DNA from: Paucilactobacillus suebicus DSM 5007 = KCTC 3549
GTDB taxonomy: Bacteria; Bacillota; Bacilli; Lactobacillales; Lactobacillaceae
Assembly (NCBI RefSeq): GCF_001434475.1
Contig: NZ_AZGF01000027.1
Location: 210-33,187 of the forward strand
Direction of reading: 5' to 3'
Length of the DNA stretch: 32,978 nucleotides
The position numbers and the translations under genes are program-made. Positions 24,501 to 32,704 of this stretch are shown here, piece by piece; the first letter of the stretch is position 1; every line of letters begins with the position of its first letter. The notes under the pieces are model-generated. The model was not told the origin of the DNA and did not search any database. It saw only the letters and a program-made list of their open reading frames with translations.

Positions 24501-24689
24501 GTTAAATTAATTTTGAGGTTTTAACTTTGTCCCCTACCTGCTTATAATCGAGTCTGGTTTCAGAAAGGAAGTGAAACATTTTTTGCCCCATCGATTTATT
24601 TTATAAACAATCTTAGCATTACTACGATGCCCAGCTTGTTTATGAAACTAATCCATTATTTTAAGTAACAGCATATAAGGGAGAAAGTT

Positions 24690-25814
24690 ATGTTCAAGAA
24701 TAAATTTTTCGGTTTCGCAATTATTGCGGCCATTTTGTTAACCGTCGTAATGGTGGTTGCACAAATTCCAACTGCCAAGTCTGACTTAAAAGATGTACCT
24801 GTCGCAATTGTTAATAACGATCAGGGCAAGGTTGGCAAGCAAATCACCAACCAAATTACCTCATCCAATTCCAAAAAGGCAGTTTTTGACTGGCACGTTG
24901 TTAAAAGCACTTCCAAGATGAAGAAAGACATGTCACAACAGCACTATTACGCCGCAATCGTCATTCCCAAAAACTTCTCAGATAATATTTCATCTTTAAT
25001 TATTCCAAGCGTCTCGCATACAGCAAGTATTAATCTTTACATCAATCAAGCTAAAAACGCCACTTTGTCTTCTTCTATCAAACCAATTTTAACCAGTTTG
25101 ATCACCAAAATTGGCCAATCAATCGCCACACAAATGATTAGTAATCTAGGTAAAGCAAACATTTCTATTTCTGCCGCCACCGCGGAAAAAATGGAACATC
25201 CCATTCAAATCAAAACAACAACACTTCACTCTACTTCAGGATTGTTATCTGCTAATTCTATCTTTTTCCAACCAATTTGGTTAGCAAGTCTTGTTGTCAG
25301 CCTGATGCTATTCTACGCGGCGCGCAGCATTCAAACAAAATCGTGGCAACACCATGTATCAACTAAATTGTCACACACGATCGCCAGCGCTGTCATGGCA
25401 ATTTTGATTGGCTCACTATCGACAATTAATGCCATATGGATTCTTGGCTATCACGCCCACAGTATTTTGCCATTAATGCCTTTCTTGTGCATCACAAGTT
25501 TTGCGTTTATCATGCTATTTTCTGGTGTGCTCACTTGGGTTGGTTTCCCCGGCGTCATTTTATTTGCCCTGCTTCTATTCTTCTCTGCCCCGCTAATGGC
25601 AATGGCGCCGCAAATGATTCCATCATTCTATCAGCACTGGATTATGCCATGGTTACCAATGAGGTTCTTGTATGAGGGGACAAAGAGCATGTTGTATTAC
25701 GGTTCTTCTTATTGGAATTCATCGACTAAATCGTTGGTTGTAATTATGCTAGTTGGTTTTATCTTATTTTATGCTGAATCGTTCTTACCAAAACACATTA
25801 AATCATCTAAATAG
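24690..25814 (+). CDS. YhgE/Pip-type (DUF3533-like) ABC-2 membrane protein
   Basis: A 374-residue protein with one N-terminal membrane segment (about 7-26), an extracellular domain of about 165 residues starting PVAIVNNDQGKVGK, and about 5-6 C-terminal membrane segments. This is the layout of the YhgE/Pip and ABC-2 type membrane-3 families. The PxAIVNNDxG motif after the first segment is diagnostic. Such proteins, controlled by a divergent TetR repressor, are linked to efflux or phage-receptor-like surface functions; no ATPase is encoded here. The ribosome binding site is AAGGGAGAAAG. About 140 bases of leader precede it, containing a good AAAGGAAG motif with no frame behind it (24565-24572), a possible remnant. 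Confidence 0.83.
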   Translation: MFKNKFFGFAIIAAILLTVVMVVAQIPTAKSDLKDVPVAIVNNDQGKVGKQITNQITSSNSKKAVFDWHVVKSTSKMKKDMSQQHYYAAIVIPKNFSDNISSLIIPSVSHTASINLYINQAKNATLSSSIKPILTSLITKIGQSIATQMISNLGKANISISAATAEKMEHPIQIKTTTLHSTSGLLSANSIFFQPIWLASLVVSLMLFYAARSIQTKSWQHHVSTKLSHTIASAVMAILIGSLSTINAIWILGYHAHSILPLMPFLCITSFAFIMLFSGVLTWVGFPGVILFALLLFFSAPLMAMAPQMIPSFYQHWIMPWLPMRFLYEGTKSMLYYGSSYWNSSTKSLVVIMLVGFILFYAESFLPKHIKSSK

Positions 25815-25989
25815 ACGACAAAAGTAGTTTAAATGTTGTTTTAATATTTTTTTAACGACGGGGTTACGTATTATTTGACTACAAATTTATATATAACGTA
25901 CTAAAACAGACAATTTGATCTGCGTTGGCGTTTTATTTTTAAATTTTCTCACTATAATTTACGTTAAATAAATGAGAGGAGATGATAAT

Positions 25990-26004
25990 ATGAGAGCACC
26001 GTAA
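25990..26004 (+). other. Four-codon mini-frame with a strong ribosome binding site
   Basis: AGAGGAGATGATAAT is followed by ATG AGA GCA CCG TAA, encoding MRAP, 65 bases before the acyltransferase operon. A TATAAT lies upstream at about 25952. It may be a translated leader, a decoy site or the start of a decayed gene. Confidence 0.35.
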
Positions 26005-26069
26005 TTTGAAATAATAATCAGTCGATAATACTATATTTCAACCAACTTGACTTCTCAAGGAGGCTTAAT

Positions 26070-26840
26070 TTGACCGATCATCTTAAAGTTTACTATTATC
26101 ATTCTTTTAATGATGACTTTATCACCTCTAACCAGCAAGACTTCAAACTTCCTGCCAACTACAAATGGATGCACAACTCAAAAATATATGCCGCTGGCGC
26201 CAGATTTTTAGATTGGGTCATCAAAATAATTGCGTTAATATACTGTCGTTGCATTATGCGGATCAAATTTGTTAACACTTCATTACTAAAAAACAACACC
26301 GACCATGGCTACTTTATTTATGCGAATCACACCCAGCCGCAAGCGGACGCATTTATTCCATTTCAATTAAATCTATTTAAGTCTACTTCAATTATCGTCT
26401 CTCCCGCGAACCTGGGCATTCCAATTATTGGCCGATTACTACCAATGGCCGGTGCGACACCGATTCCGTCAAATTTACACCAAATGAAGGATTTTATTAG
26501 TGCCATCAATTATCAAATTGCTGACAAAAAGCAAGTAGTGATTTACCCCGAAGCTCATGTTTGGCCCTACTACACTGATATTCGACCATTGCCACTATCG
26601 GCATTTCACTACCCAGTTACTCAGCATTCATCAAGCTATTGCATGACCACAACTTATCAAAGGCCAAAAAGGTCCGGTGATCGTCCTCAAATTACCGTTT
26701 ACTTGGACGGACCATTTAAGCCAAAACAAGCTCTAAGCCCCAAACAACAACAAATTGATTTACGCAATCAAATCTTCAGTCAAATGAAAAAGCGCAGCAG
26801 TTATAGTAACTACCAAGCAATTCAGTATGAACGGAGGTAA
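26070..26840 (+). CDS. PlsC-type lysophospholipid/glycolipid acyltransferase, first gene of a glycolipid operon
   Basis: A 256-residue protein with a membrane-associated segment at about 46-62 and acyltransferase motifs: NHTQPQAD (His87, Asp93) for catalysis and YPEAHVWPYYTDIRP (about 159-173) in place of the usual FPEGTRS. The spacing His-X5-Asp differs from the canonical HX4D, and PEAHVWPYY marks a distinct Firmicutes subfamily. The family transfers acyl chains from acyl-ACP or acyl-CoA to a hydroxyl of a lipid acceptor at the inner membrane face. The start is TTG at 26070, supported by AAGGAGG 7 bases before it and the absence of an in-frame ATG nearby. The next gene begins 5 bases downstream. 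The acceptor may be a glycolipid made by the two GT8 enzymes (inference). Confidence 0.85.
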   Translation: MTDHLKVYYYHSFNDDFITSNQQDFKLPANYKWMHNSKIYAAGARFLDWVIKIIALIYCRCIMRIKFVNTSLLKNNTDHGYFIYANHTQPQADAFIPFQLNLFKSTSIIVSPANLGIPIIGRLLPMAGATPIPSNLHQMKDFISAINYQIADKKQVVIYPEAHVWPYYTDIRPLPLSAFHYPVTQHSSSYCMTTTYQRPKRSGDRPQITVYLDGPFKPKQALSPKQQQIDLRNQIFSQMKKRSSYSNYQAIQYERR

Positions 26841-26845
26841 TCAAC

Positions 26846-27661
26846 ATGAACATTGTTTATTGCGGCGATAATCAAATGACTAACGGTCTGACAATTTCAG
26901 TACTTTCACTAATCAAGCACACTCGTAGTCAACTAAATATTTTCATCATCACTTCAGACTATCAAGTTAATAATCATCATTACAAATCAATTGATCAATA
27001 TTCCATCTCAAAACTAGATCAATTGGTGAAAACAGTTAACCAAAATAGTCATGTTATTCAAATTGATATATCTGAAATTTTCACTCGCAATTTACCAGTT
27101 GCGAACCTACAAACAATTTTCACACCAAACTGTATGTTAAGACTTTATCTGGATTTAATTCCTCAATTGCCATCAAAACTACTTTATCTCGACACTGACA
27201 TTATCTGTCACCAGGATTTCACCGAACTTTATAACCAAGATATTGATGGTCATGAATTACTCGGCGTCTTAGATCACTACGGCAAATGGGTCTTTCATAA
27301 TCAGTTGCATACTTTCGACTATATTAATTCGGGGATGTTGCTACTAAACATGACCGAGATAAAAAAAACTGACTTATTTCAAAGATGCCGTGAAATGTGT
27401 ACAGATCACAAAATGTTTATGCCTGATCAATCTGCCATCAATAAACTAAGCCAGTCTAAATTAATCGTTGATCATCGCTTTAATGAGCAACACAAATTAA
27501 GTAATGACACTGTTTTCCAGCATTTCACTACTAGCTTTAGGTTCTATCCATGGATTCATACTCAAACAGTTAAACCATGGCAAATTGATGAAGTTCATCA
27601 AACATTAAACATTCACGAATATGATGATATCTTTGCGGAATATAAGAAATTAAATGTGTAA
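26846..27661 (+). CDS. GT8-family glycosyltransferase (first of two)
   Basis: A 271-residue cytoplasmic enzyme with family GT8 features: N-terminal nucleotide-binding VYCGDNQMTNGLTISVLSL, the metal-binding DxD as Asp116-Thr-Asp118 in LLYLDTDII, the acceptor-site INSGMLLLN, a DQSAIN segment, and the closing KPW motif (VKPWQ). GT8 enzymes are retaining and use UDP-glucose, UDP-galactose or similar donors. The protein has no membrane segment. It overlaps the operon pattern with AGGTAATC just before its ATG and a 5-base gap to the preceding gene. The next GT8 is its closest visible relative but is clearly different, so the two probably add successive sugars. Confidence 0.9.
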   Translation: MNIVYCGDNQMTNGLTISVLSLIKHTRSQLNIFIITSDYQVNNHHYKSIDQYSISKLDQLVKTVNQNSHVIQIDISEIFTRNLPVANLQTIFTPNCMLRLYLDLIPQLPSKLLYLDTDIICHQDFTELYNQDIDGHELLGVLDHYGKWVFHNQLHTFDYINSGMLLLNMTEIKKTDLFQRCREMCTDHKMFMPDQSAINKLSQSKLIVDHRFNEQHKLSNDTVFQHFTTSFRFYPWIHTQTVKPWQIDEVHQTLNIHEYDDIFAEYKKLNV

Positions 27662-27676
27662 AGGAGGATTAAGCTT

Positions 27677-28627
27677 ATGGCTAATCAAAAAGCAATTCCA
27701 ATTTTCTTTGCCGTCAATGATCGTTACGCAGCAGCGCTAGCAGTCGCTCTAAAGTCACTCATTATCAACGCCGATCAATCACGCCAATATCAAATCATTG
27801 TACTTTATCAAGAGCTATCATCTACAAATCAACGTAGGATTGGTAAATTGGCACAAAAAAACGTCGCAATTCAATTCTTTCCACTACAAACAGGCTTTGA
27901 TGCGCAATTTGATAACGATCAAAATACTTTGCGAGCAGACTACCGTACTTTAACCATTTATTATCGATTGTTTATTGCCGATATGTTCCCTCAATATGAT
28001 AAAGCAATTTATCTTGATGCAGACATCATCGTCACTGGCGATATTTCATCACTATTTGATAAAAACATTGATAATAATCTCATGGGGGCAGTTAATGATC
28101 GTTTCATTGCCCTTGACCCAAATGGCTCCAGTTACGCTAGAGAAGCAATTGGTGTTGACGGATCCTTGTATGTTAATTCGGGTGTCCTACTACTCAATCT
28201 CGATGAAATCCGCCAATTCAACCTTAGTGGCCGTTTTCTAGACCTACTCAGAAGATTTCATTTTGATACAATTGCGCCTGATCAAGATTATCTGAATGCC
28301 ATCTGTCAGGATAGAATCTTTCAACTAGATCCAGCATGGAACTACCAAACAGCGGTCTTAGATGATAGTGTTACTGACATTCAAATTATTCATTTTAATT
28401 TATTCAATAAGCCTTGGCATTACCAAGATGCACCATTCAACGATTTGTTTTGGAACTACGCCTCAAAAACTACTTATTTAGACGATTTACGAGATCAACT
28501 GAATAACTTTTCAGCCAAAAACATTCACGCAGGCTTGCATAAGCAAGCCAAAATAATCCAGAAAGCAGGTCAAATTGCTCATCACAAATTAACGTTAAAT
28601 AGCGTTATCAGAGTGGAGATGATTTAA
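27677..28627 (+). CDS. GT8-family glycosyltransferase (second of two)
   Basis: A 316-residue GT8 enzyme with IPIFFAVNDRYAAALAVALKSL at its start split as usual, YRTLTIYYRLFIADMFP, Asp114-Ala-Asp116 in AIYLDADII, YVNSGVLLLNLDEIR, APDQDYLNAIC, and HFNLFNKPWHY as the closing His and KPW. Compared with the first GT8 it has a C-terminal extension of about 45 residues rich in basic residues (KQAKIIQKAGQIAHHK), which may hold it to the membrane. AGGAGG precedes the ATG by 10 bases. The gene overlaps the following acyltransferase gene by one base (TAATG), so the products are probably made together. Donor and acceptor sugars are not predictable. Confidence 0.93.
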   Translation: MANQKAIPIFFAVNDRYAAALAVALKSLIINADQSRQYQIIVLYQELSSTNQRRIGKLAQKNVAIQFFPLQTGFDAQFDNDQNTLRADYRTLTIYYRLFIADMFPQYDKAIYLDADIIVTGDISSLFDKNIDNNLMGAVNDRFIALDPNGSSYAREAIGVDGSLYVNSGVLLLNLDEIRQFNLSGRFLDLLRRFHFDTIAPDQDYLNAICQDRIFQLDPAWNYQTAVLDDSVTDIQIIHFNLFNKPWHYQDAPFNDLFWNYASKTTYLDDLRDQLNNFSAKNIHAGLHKQAKIIQKAGQIAHHKLTLNSVIRVEMI

Positions 28628-29490
28628 TGATCTTAAAAAGTCCAAGATTACCAGTCATTAACAACATTAAAACAGCAGTCTCACAGCAACAGTTCAATCA
28701 AAAAGTCGAAGTTGGAGATCCGAAACTCTCAAATAACCAAGCAAAAGAACTTATTAATTCCTTTGAGACACGACATAATTCACTGTTATTTAGGTTCAAC
28801 ACTTCAATTGCGCGAACTATTTCATCCTCCTTAACTTACTACTACAACCGTAATACTGATATCAGCGGATTAGAAAAAATTAAGTCAATTACCGGCGGTG
28901 CAATCGTAACTAGCAACCACTTTAGTCCGATCGAAAATACCGCCATTAGAAAAGTGATTGCTCACTCTAATATGCACCGTCTGTACGTTGTTAGTCAGTT
29001 AACCAATCTGGCCATGCCAGGATTTCTCGGATACATGATGAACTACGATGACTTGATTCCAATCTCGTCAGATATTCATTACATGGGCCATGACTTTGAG
29101 TCAATGATGAATGATATATTGAGCAAAGGTCATCCAATTCTAATCTATTCTGAACAAGAAATGTGGTTCAACTATCGTAAGCCTCGTCCACCAATGCGCG
29201 GAGCGTACTACTACGCGGCTAAATTTAACGTGCCAATTATCTCCTGCTTCGTAGAAATCATTGATACTAATAAAGCTGACGAACAAAACTTTAACATGAC
29301 AAAATTTCACGTTCACGTCCTTGACCCAATTTATCCCGATCAAAAACTCTCTGTGCGTGAAAATAGCATCGCTATGATGAACCACGATTTCGAACAAAAA
29401 AAGCAAGCATATGAGCGAATCTATCATCAAAAACTGACCTATCAATTCCGACCAACCGATATTGCCGGATGGCAGTCAAACAAGATGTAA
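28627..29490 (+). CDS. Second PlsC-type acyltransferase, last gene of the glycolipid operon
   Basis: A 287-residue protein with NHFSPIEN (His98, Glu103, so HX4E rather than HX4D) and YSEQEMWFNYRKPRPPMRGA (about 174-193), where SEQEMW replaces PEGTRS and is followed by a basic patch. A roughly 75-residue N-terminal extension precedes the acyltransferase core, and only weakly hydrophobic segments are visible. It is clearly different from the first acyltransferase of the operon, suggesting different acceptor or position. It starts in the stop codon of the GT8 gene, and a strong terminator follows. An acyl-transfer role in making an acylated glycolipid is inferred from motifs and neighbours. Confidence 0.8.
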   Translation: MILKSPRLPVINNIKTAVSQQQFNQKVEVGDPKLSNNQAKELINSFETRHNSLLFRFNTSIARTISSSLTYYYNRNTDISGLEKIKSITGGAIVTSNHFSPIENTAIRKVIAHSNMHRLYVVSQLTNLAMPGFLGYMMNYDDLIPISSDIHYMGHDFESMMNDILSKGHPILIYSEQEMWFNYRKPRPPMRGAYYYAAKFNVPIISCFVEIIDTNKADEQNFNMTKFHVHVLDPIYPDQKLSVRENSIAMMNHDFEQKKQAYERIYHQKLTYQFRPTDIAGWQSNKM

Positions 29491-29497
29491 CAGTTAT

Positions 29498-29534
29498 AGA
29501 AACCAAGTTGAAATCATCTTGGTTTCTTTTTATT
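29498..29534 (+). terminator. Rho-independent terminator of the glycolipid operon
   Basis: AGAAACCAAG (29498-29507) pairs perfectly with CTTGGTTTCT (29518-29527), followed by TTTTATTT. It closes the four-gene operon 8 bases after the last stop codon. Confidence 0.93.
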
Positions 29535-29717
29535 TAGTTCGACAAACACTTCATTTGGGACCATCAAAAAGTTTTAGATAACAAAATTAATACAACTCTG
29601 ATTTTAGCTTGAAACGAGAGAATTCGTGTAGTTAAATTGGGGATGAAATTTGTTAATTAACGCTAATGACATTGATAATTGCATTCTGCAAAAAGAGAGC
29701 TTGAAGGTGTTTAAAAC

Positions 29718-30726
29718 ATGCCAGATGATGAAATAACCGCACACATTCATCCAAAAAATACGATCAGTTTTATAATGACTTATTGGATAACCAACTTCAG
29801 GGACAAATTGTTGATTGGTTCTTTTTAGATATGGATTATCAAAAAAATACTTCTAACAAGGCCGTCAATCAGCGACAACCGGCACTAACCTTATTTGAAG
29901 ATACTCTGGAAGTCCTAATCATCAAAAATCTGGAAGAATTCAAACATGGCATGTCTCAAACTCGTGTCAACCAATTAAAATCATTTTTTTGCATGAGCTT
30001 ATCAATTAGAATAAATGAATATATTGCTAACAATATTGATGACTTTCAATTATTGCCAACGCCTCAATTAGTTAAAATCATAGAAATTGAAATAATGAGC
30101 TATCTAAACTGGCTTAGTACTAAATCCACTTACAAATTTTCTGCATCATTTAGCCTGACGACAGCCACCATCTTGCAGCAAGTTCATCAACTAGCAACAA
30201 TAATGCAATATCTGCTGATCGCTGATTATCATATTAATAATTACCGCAAGAAAATTAAGATTAATGCAATCCATGACCTAATTGAGAATAACCATTCTGA
30301 ATCGATAATTTTTTCTGATTTTCCAAATTGGTTGAATTCATTAGGTATTAGAGTTGCGATTAACTACGAAAGCCATCAGTTATATTTTGAAGTATTAAAT
30401 GTACTAAAAAAGAACTGTTAACAGATTTGGTCTTAAATAAGGGCGTCCCTATTCAAAATAGCATGACTATTTACGAGATGATGAATAATTACATTCAAGA
30501 ACTCAACTTTGATCTCAGCAACCGGATGGAAATAATTGCCTTTAATTTTTTTAATACGACTGACAAAGGTAAACAGACAGATATTATTTTCAGGACCATT
30601 AGCACCATTGAATATCGTTTTAAATCTGATCAATTCAAGTGGATTACACCTCTGTACCCATTTAGAAATGATTCAGAATCGTTGTTTGCACAAAAGATTA
30701 AGCAGTTAATTGATTTTGTACCTTAA
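29718..30726 (+). pseudogene. Unknown gene split into three frames by two lesions in A6 runs
   Basis: ATG 29718 has GAAGGTG upstream and starts MPDDEITAHIHPK. At the A6 run 29753-29758 the sensible frame moves: one extra A gives HPKKYDQFYNDLLDNQLQ and joins the 200-residue frame (seen alone from a TTG at 29783). At a second A6 run, 30406-30411, that frame ends NVLKKNC-stop, but one extra A gives LKKELLTDLVLNKGVPIQN and continues to the stop at 30724-30726. The restored protein is about 336 residues, soluble, mostly helical, Asn/Ile-rich and unlike any family I know. Either two one-base deletions in homopolymers, sequencing error in both, or slippage-based switching. A bidirectional terminator follows. 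Confidence 0.72.
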
Positions 30727-30765
30727 AAAGCGATGTTAGTTTTTTTAAACTAACATCGCTTTTTT
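30725..30765. terminator. Bidirectional rho-independent terminator
   Basis: AAAAAGCGATGTTAGTTT (30725-30742) pairs perfectly with AAACTAACATCGCTTTTT (30747-30764), with A/T-runs on both strands. It serves the split gene on the plus strand and the DUF2187 gene on the minus strand. Confidence 0.93.
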
Positions 30766-30791
30766 GAATTATATTTTAAAATGAAATAATT

Positions 30792-30995
30792 CTACGCAAC
30801 CTTTTTAGCTTCCGATTTACGAACAATTGCACGTTGATTAAGTTCGTTGACGGTTAGTTGATCTTGCTTATCAAAATCCTTGATTGCAACTAGTATAGAG
30901 TTCTCATATACTTTTTCTACTTCTCCAGAAAAGTCATGCTCTAACGAGCCGAATTTCTTGCATGTAACTTTGTCGCCAATTTCAAATTCAGTCAT
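30792..30995 (-). CDS. DUF2187 family protein
   Basis: A 67-residue protein of the DUF2187 family common in lactobacilli: FEIGDKVTCKKFGSLEHDFSG, then EVEKVYENSILVAIKDFD, then ELNQRAIVRKSEAKKV. The pattern is a small KOW/SH3-like beta-barrel, as found in translation- and transcription-related proteins, but the role of this family is unknown. AGGTGAAATGA precedes the ATG. It is a single-gene unit between the split gene and the MATE exporter gene, which lies upstream on the same strand 70 bases away and might share its transcript. Confidence 0.9.
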   Translation of the reverse strand: MTEFEIGDKVTCKKFGSLEHDFSGEVEKVYENSILVAIKDFDKQDQLTVNELNQRAIVRKSEAKKVA

Positions 30996-31065
30996 TCATT
31001 TCACCTCATAGAATTAATCATGTAATATTAACAAATATCCGTCCGTTATGCAATACAGACACTCA

Positions 31066-32511
31066 TTATGCAAACACTTTTTTAGTGCGACGTCCTGAAA
31101 CGGCTCGTAACTCACCAGACATAATCTCGCTAATGTGATCTTTCTCGTCACCATCGGCTTCTTCAACCATAGCCTTCATCCGTTCTAATTTGTGAAGATG
31201 CTTAATTGCGGCGACGTAAGAGCCAACTAACACGGCTACTGAACCTACCCAGGCTAATGGATTAGCGAAGCATGCCCCAGCATAACCAAAGTTAGCCGCT
31301 AGCACCAGTGCTGAAAATGACCGCATCACAAGTTCCGCGGTACCGGCCACCGTTGGTACAACACTTTGGCCAAGGCCTTGAAGAGTATACCTAATAATAA
31401 ACAAGATAGCTAAAATCCAATACGAACTACCAACAATATTGAAATAAACCTGCGTTAATTTTAAAACCGCTGGTGACTGATTGCCAATAAACAGCATAAC
31501 CATATGTTGACCGAATAAAATAATCAAGAAGCCGACCACAATACTAAAAGCAACCGATGCAAATAATGATTGACGGACACCCTTGATAATTCGTTCATAT
31601 TGACCAGCACCGATATTTTGGGCAGTAAATGTTGCCATGGTGATTCCGAATGACATCATTGGTAAACTTGCCAGCTGATCAATCTTAGTTGCCGATGTGG
31701 TAGCAGCCACAGATGTTGTTCCCAGACCGTTCAGTGCTGACTGCATGAAGATACTGCCAATAGCGATAATTGAAGATTGAAATGCCATTGGAAAACCGAA
31801 TCTTGCATGGACTGCCATTTCTTTGAAGACGCCTTTAAAGTCAGACAAGTGAACTTGCAGTAAAGGAATTCGACGATAGATGTAGATAACACATAAAAGG
31901 CTCGAAATAACTTGTGAAATAACCGTTGCCCATCCGGCACCAGCCACTCCCCAATGAAATACAAGAATAAACAGCAATTCAAGAGCAACGTTCACAATAG
32001 TTCCGATAATTAAGAACCACAACGGCGTTTTTGAATCACCAAGCGCGCGAATTTCATTAGATAACAGGTTAAATGCCATTGAAGCAAAAATACCTGTAAA
32101 GATAATCGAAATGAATTTACGTGCATCCCCATAAATATCGGCAGGAGTGCTCATCAGATGCATAATCGGATCAAGGAATATTAAGCTGATCGCAGTTAAA
32201 GCAATTGTCACAAAGATGCTCATCACAATGCTTGTGGCAAAGCTCTTGCGAACACCGCGATAGTCACGTGAACCACGACGTTGTGCGGTAACAATTGAAA
32301 AGCCAGCCGTTAACCCTGTAGCAAATCCAATAATCAGGTAGTTAAGGCTTCCAGTCGAACCCACTGCTGCTAATGCATCAACACCCAGTGTTTGACCGAC
32401 TATCAGAACGTCAGTAAAATTGTATAATTGCTGAAATAAGTTACCTATAAATAATGGTAGTGTGAACCAGAGAATGAGTTTGAGTGGATTGCCTTGTGTA
32501 AGATCTCGCAT
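31066..32511 (-). CDS. MATE-family multidrug/metabolite exporter
   Basis: A 481-residue membrane protein with 12 predicted membrane segments in two homologous halves. The N-terminus MRDLTQGNPLKLILWFTLPL, the LFQQLYNFTDVLIVGQTLG segment and GFATGLTAGFSIVTAQRRGS are the MatE signature of the MepA/DinF-like branch; the second half repeats it with FQSSIIAIGSIFMQSALNGL and MATFTAQNIGAGQYERI. The family exports cationic drugs or metabolites using a sodium or proton gradient. The C-terminus carries a charged tail of about 40 residues (MKAMVEEADGDEKDHISEIM). GGAAG precedes the ATG by about 9 bases. The substrate is unknown. Confidence 0.93.
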   Translation of the reverse strand: MRDLTQGNPLKLILWFTLPLFIGNLFQQLYNFTDVLIVGQTLGVDALAAVGSTGSLNYLIIGFATGLTAGFSIVTAQRRGSRDYRGVRKSFATSIVMSIFVTIALTAISLIFLDPIMHLMSTPADIYGDARKFISIIFTGIFASMAFNLLSNEIRALGDSKTPLWFLIIGTIVNVALELLFILVFHWGVAGAGWATVISQVISSLLCVIYIYRRIPLLQVHLSDFKGVFKEMAVHARFGFPMAFQSSIIAIGSIFMQSALNGLGTTSVAATTSATKIDQLASLPMMSFGITMATFTAQNIGAGQYERIIKGVRQSLFASVAFSIVVGFLIILFGQHMVMLFIGNQSPAVLKLTQVYFNIVGSSYWILAILFIIRYTLQGLGQSVVPTVAGTAELVMRSFSALVLAANFGYAGACFANPLAWVGSVAVLVGSYVAAIKHLHKLERMKAMVEEADGDEKDHISEIMSGELRAVSGRRTKKVFA

Positions 32512-32659
32512 CTTTGCACTTCCTTCCGTTTGTTTTTAATTTCGTTTTAAGCACAATGCTATGAAGTTTACGACCATTAGAATGAAAATGCAAGGTAATT
32601 GCTAATATTTCTCAAAATATTGTTATGTAGGCGTTTTCGTGGATCTAAACATGCTAAAA

Positions 32660-32691
32660 TTAAGTTATTATTTAACTATTGAATAACTTAA
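32660..32691 (+). repeat. 10-bp perfect inverted repeat overlapping the ribosome binding site
   Basis: TTAAGTTATT (32660-32669) is inverted as AATAACTTAA (32682-32691), whose last bases run into AAGGAG of the DUF1516 gene. A hairpin could partly hide the ribosome binding site, or the dyad could be an operator. A cre-like TGTAGGCGTTTTCG with two mismatches lies upstream at 32626-32639. Confidence 0.55.
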
Positions 32692-32704
32692 GGAGATCCT
32701 TTGA

